This document shows positions 61,230 to 64,000 of a DNA stretch of 64,000 nucleotides, piece after piece. The first letter of the stretch is position 1, and the number at the start of each line of letters is the position of its first letter. Source of the stretch: Pseudomonas simiae (lineage in GTDB: Bacteria; Pseudomonadota; Gammaproteobacteria; Pseudomonadales; Pseudomonadaceae). Position numbers and translations under genes: made by a program. The stretch spans positions 124,001 to 188,000 of the forward strand of contig NZ_FOKB01000008.1 of NCBI RefSeq assembly GCF_900111895.1. Direction: 5' to 3'. The notes below the pieces were generated by a model. The model did not search any database, had not been told where the DNA came from, and saw nothing but the letters and a program-made list of their open reading frames with translations.

Positions 61230-62159
61230 ATGTCGTCGCCCGAACATACAGCCATCCCCCTCGATGCCGAGATGGAAAAGCAGCGCGCCGAGCTGGCCAG
61301 CATCGTGCATCGGCACACCTGGGAGGACGGCTCCTACGGTACAGCCATCACAACCTTGTTCCTGAACCGCCACAACACGCCGCGCGACTTCATGCCGGTG
61401 CTGGTGGAGCCTGCCCTGTGCATCCTGGCCAGCGGCAGCAAGGAAGTGCGCCTGGCCGACGAGATCTTTGCCTACGACCCGCTCAACTACCTGGTGTTCT
61501 CGGTGGCGATGCCGGTGGCCGGACGGATCATCGATGCCACCCCGGAAGACCCGAACCTGTCGGTGCGCATCAATATCGACCCGGCGCAACTGACGGCCTT
61601 GATCGCAGAAGCAGGCCCGATGGGCGTGCCGTCGCGCCCGACGTCCCGCGGCATGTACGTCGACCGCATCGACAACCAGTTGCTCGACGCTGTGCTGCGC
61701 CTGGCGCGGTTGCTGGATACGCCCAAAGACATCGCCATGCTTGCGCCATTGATCAACCGGGAAATCCTCTACCGTCTGTTGCGGGGGCCGCAGGGTTATC
61801 GGCTGTATGAAATCGCCGTGGCCAACAGTCAGAGCCATCGGGTCAGCCAGGCGATCACGTGGTTGAACGGCAACTACGAGCAACCGCTGCGCATCGATGA
61901 CCTGGCCAAGGCAGTGAACCTCAGCGTCTCGACCCTGCACCACCGCTTCAAGGCGATCACCGCCATGAGCCCGTTGCAGTATCAGAAGCAGTTGCGCTTG
62001 CAGGAAGCGCGACGGTTGATGATTGCCGAAGGGTTGGAAGCGTCGGCAGCGGGGTATCGCGTGGGGTATGAAAGCCCGTCGCAGTTCAGTCGGGAGTACA
62101 GCCGGCTGTTTGGGGCGCCGCCCCTTAGAGACTTGGCCCGACTGCGCCAAAGCATCTGA
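61230..62159 (+). CDS. AraC-family transcription regulator
   Basis: This 309-residue protein has an AraC_N (PF06719-like) ligand-binding domain in residues 20-185, with VEPALCILASGSKEVRLADEIFAYDPLNYLVFS, and a C-terminal double helix-turn-helix in residues 205-305 with LRIDDLAKAVNLSVSTLHHRFKAIT and VGYESPSQFSREYSRLFGAPP. The ligand is unknown; members often control alcohol dehydrogenase or oxidoreductase genes. The ATG at 61230 has AGAGGA 6 bases upstream. The REPIN at 62176 follows. Confidence 0.94.
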   Translation: MSSPEHTAIPLDAEMEKQRAELASIVHRHTWEDGSYGTAITTLFLNRHNTPRDFMPVLVEPALCILASGSKEVRLADEIFAYDPLNYLVFSVAMPVAGRIIDATPEDPNLSVRINIDPAQLTALIAEAGPMGVPSRPTSRGMYVDRIDNQLLDAVLRLARLLDTPKDIAMLAPLINREILYRLLRGPQGYRLYEIAVANSQSHRVSQAITWLNGNYEQPLRIDDLAKAVNLSVSTLHHRFKAITAMSPLQYQKQLRLQEARRLMIAEGLEASAAGYRVGYESPSQFSREYSRLFGAPPLRDLARLRQSI

Positions 62160-62175
62160 CCAAATGAAGATCAAC

Positions 62176-62266
62176 ATGTGGGAGCTGGCTTGCCTGCGAT
62201 AGCGGTCTGTCTGTGCCAGATGAGTTGGCTGATACACCGCTATCGCAGGCAAGCCAGCTCCCACAT
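62176..62266. repeat. REPIN, type 3: perfect 31-nt inverted pair
   Basis: The left arm 62176-62206 (ATGTGGGAGCTGGCTTGCC...) and the right arm 62236-62266 are exact reverse complements. The core GAGCTGGCTTGCCTGCGATAG differs from types 1 and 2. It lies between the AraC gene and the sensor kinase, which converge. Confidence 0.92.
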
Positions 62267-62281
62267 TGGGGCCGCATACAT

Positions 62282-63760
62282 TCAGTCTAATCCGCGAGGG
62301 AGTTGCAAGGTCACGCGCAAGCCACCCTCGCGCAGATTCTGCAGACTCACTTCGCCGCCATGGCTGTGCGCAATGTTGCGCGCAATTCCCAGGCCCAGGC
62401 CGTAGCCCTGTTGCTGCCCAGCCAGGCGGAAGTGCGGTTCAAACACCTGCTCCAACCGCTGCTCCGGCACGCCGGGGCCTTCGTCATCCACGTGCAGAAC
62501 GAACTCCGCGCCGTCGTCCTCGATGTACAGGTGGGCGTTCTGGCCATACTTCAACGCGTTGTCGATCAAGTTGCCGATGCAGCGCTTGAGCGCCAGCGGT
62601 TTGCCCGGATAAGTCGTCAACGCCCGGCCATGCTGGGTAACGCGGCCATTGCCGTTCGGCGCCAGGTACGGTTCCACCAGGCAGTCGAGCACGTGGTTCA
62701 GGTCGACCGGTTCGATGTTTTCGTGGATATCGGTGTCTTTCACGCATTGCAGCGCGCCTTTCACCAGCAACTCCAACTCATCCAGGTCGCGGCCGAACTT
62801 GGTTTGCAGGTTCTCGTCTTCAAGCAATTCCACGCGCAGGCGCAGGCGAGTAATCGGGGTGCGCAAGTCGTGGGAAATCGCGCTGAACAACTGGCTGCGC
62901 TCGGTCAGGTAACGGCTGATGCGCTCACGCATGGCGTTGAACGCACGGCCCACTTCCACCACTTCACTGCCGCCGCCTTCGGCCACCGGCTCTACGTCGG
63001 CCCCCAGGGACATGTCCCGCGCCGCCCGCGCCAGGCGCTTGAGAGGCCGGCTCTGCCAGTGCACCAGCAAGCCGATGAACAGCAGCAGGAAACCACTGGT
63101 CAGCACGATAAACCACACCTGCTGGGACGGCAGGCCCTGTTCTTCCAGGCTGGTGTAGGGCTCGGGCAACAGCGAGGCGATGTACAGCCATTCGCCGGGC
63201 GCGAGCTGGATCTGGGTAACCAGTACCGGTGGGTTAACCGGTTCCAGGGTCAACGCGTAATGGGCCCAGGAGCGTGGCAGTTCGTCGAGTTTCAGGCCGG
63301 CATTGAAGATACGCAGGTCTTCGGCGCTGACGAACTCCACGGAGATATGCACATCGGCGCCGAGGGTTTGTTTCAACACTTCGTTGACCGCTTCAAGCAC
63401 TGCCTGCTTGCGCGGTGTCTGCGGCAGGATGGCCATGTCCAACGGGCGATCATTGAGGGTCACGACGAAACGGGTGCCGCCCATGCTGCGCAATTGGTCC
63501 AGCACCAACGGTCGATATGCCACCGGCAACGAACGGAAATAACTCACGCTGGCGGTCATCGAATGCGCCAGGCTGCGGGCGCTGGTGACCAGGCCTTCGA
63601 GCTGAGTGGCGCGTAATTGCGAGACCCAGATCACACTGGACAGCGCCTGGGCAAACAGCACCGCCAGCAGTGTCAGCAGCAGCATGCGCCCCAGCAACGA
63701 GCGTGGCACCGGGAAGCGGCGACGGCGCTCGGTCAAATGGTCAGTGGGCATTGCCGGCAA
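62282..63760 (-). CDS. Sensor histidine kinase (OmpR-type partner)
   Basis: This 492-residue kinase has a membrane helix at about residues 22-42, a periplasmic domain of about 165 residues, a second helix near 215-234, HAMP (about 235-288), the phosphoacceptor ISHDLRTPITRLRL with H297, and the HATPase with NLIDNALKYG, DEGPGV and GYGLGLGIARNIAHSHGG. It overlaps the next gene upstream by 20 bases (63741-63760), coupling the two. An alternative start three codons later (63751) is possible. The substrate is unknown. Confidence 0.93.
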   Translation of the reverse strand: MPAMPTDHLTERRRRFPVPRSLLGRMLLLTLLAVLFAQALSSVIWVSQLRATQLEGLVTSARSLAHSMTASVSYFRSLPVAYRPLVLDQLRSMGGTRFVVTLNDRPLDMAILPQTPRKQAVLEAVNEVLKQTLGADVHISVEFVSAEDLRIFNAGLKLDELPRSWAHYALTLEPVNPPVLVTQIQLAPGEWLYIASLLPEPYTSLEEQGLPSQQVWFIVLTSGFLLLFIGLLVHWQSRPLKRLARAARDMSLGADVEPVAEGGGSEVVEVGRAFNAMRERISRYLTERSQLFSAISHDLRTPITRLRLRVELLEDENLQTKFGRDLDELELLVKGALQCVKDTDIHENIEPVDLNHVLDCLVEPYLAPNGNGRVTQHGRALTTYPGKPLALKRCIGNLIDNALKYGQNAHLYIEDDGAEFVLHVDDEGPGVPEQRLEQVFEPHFRLAGQQQGYGLGLGIARNIAHSHGGEVSLQNLREGGLRVTLQLPRGLD

Positions 63761-64000
63761 CCACGCTGGCTGCCAGTTGATAACCGCTGCCGCGCACCGT
63801 GCGGATCAGCCTCGGGGGTTTTTCGGTATCGCGCAGGCGTTGGCGCAGACGGCTGACAGCCATGTCGACGATACGGTCCAGCGGCATCAGGTCGCGGCCA
63901 CGGGTGGCGTTGCCAATGGTGTCACGGTCGAGGATCTGCTGCGGGTGGTCGAGAAACAATTTGAGCAGGGCAAAGTCGGCACCGGAGAGGATCACTTCTT
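63741..64000 (-). CDS. OmpR-family response regulator, C-terminal part only
   Basis: The window ends inside this gene; its 5' part lies beyond 64000. The last 86 residues are a winged-helix OmpR/PhoB output domain with SGADFALLKLFLDHPQQILDRD, RGRDLMPLDRIVDMAVSRLRQRL and the wing RTVRGSGYQL. An internal GTG at 63993-63995 is not the start. The receiver domain is missing only because of the window edge. It forms a two-component pair with the kinase at 62282. Confidence 0.95.
   Translation of the reverse strand, partial: EVILSGADFALLKLFLDHPQQILDRDTIGNATRGRDLMPLDRIVDMAVSRLRQRLRDTEKPPRLIRTVRGSGYQLAASVVAGNAH

Overview
The window reads as core chromosome of a Pseudomonas, most likely the P. fluorescens group. 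Pointers are the MvaT-type H-NS protein, a Pseudomonas-style AspRS N-terminus, an OprD-family porin, a PctA/PctB-like chemoreceptor, the gene order yebC-ruvCAB-ybgC-tolQRAB-pal-cpoB-queEC-tRNA-Lys, and several intergenic REP/REPIN palindromes of the kind described in P. fluorescens. No phage, transposase, integrase, CRISPR array, plasmid function or rRNA was seen. Names rest on reading translated sequence and motifs; no database search was possible.

Layout. 0-6 kb: end of sdaA, gcvT, a cold-shock gene, an RDD membrane protein, nadA, an unrecognised 524-residue protein and tRNA-Lys. 6-18.5 kb (all leftward): queE-queC, the Tol-Pal envelope operon, ruvCAB, yebC, aspS and a FmdB-type zinc ribbon gene. 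18.6-24.6 kb: a ribbon-helix-helix protein, a Dps-like ferritin, a membrane-anchored cold-shock-domain protein, slyX, a HIT protein, an OprD-family porin and an MscS-type channel. 24.7-36.3 kb: yajQ, panE, an orphan sensor kinase, a PduO-type cobalamin adenosyltransferase, a Nudix-ThiE fusion, argJ, secA, a DUF721/DciA gene and a HerA-type ATPase. 36.5-41.7 kb: an amino-acid chemoreceptor, a 56-residue acidic protein, purU, mvaT and sbcB. 41.9-48.6 kb: a tightly overlapping six-gene operon (RDD, SpoIIM/DUF95, DUF4129, DUF4350, MoxR ATPase, DUF58) of unknown function. 48.6-54.7 kb: a PilZ protein, a small lipoprotein, pyruvate kinase, an enoyl-CoA hydratase, a ferredoxin-reductase and class I fumarase. 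54.8-59.4 kb: a DctB/MifS-like kinase, a DctD/MifR-like sigma-54 activator and a KgtP-like dicarboxylate transporter preceded by a sigma-54 promoter and two palindromes. 59.5-64 kb: a flavin reductase-like protein, small proteins, an AraC regulator with candidate operators, and a sensor kinase/OmpR regulator pair cut by the window edge.

How it works together. Most genes are housekeeping: envelope integrity (Tol-Pal), Holliday junction processing (RuvABC), queuosine, NAD, arginine and one-carbon metabolism, and protein export. The points that deserve attention are the six-gene MoxR/DUF58 membrane operon, which looks like an uncharacterised AAA+ machine; the complete sigma-54 circuit for a C4/C5-dicarboxylate transporter readable from kinase to promoter; the membrane-tethered cold-shock domain; a long porin upstream region with a thrice-repeated motif; and three sequence classes of REPIN within one 64-kb stretch.
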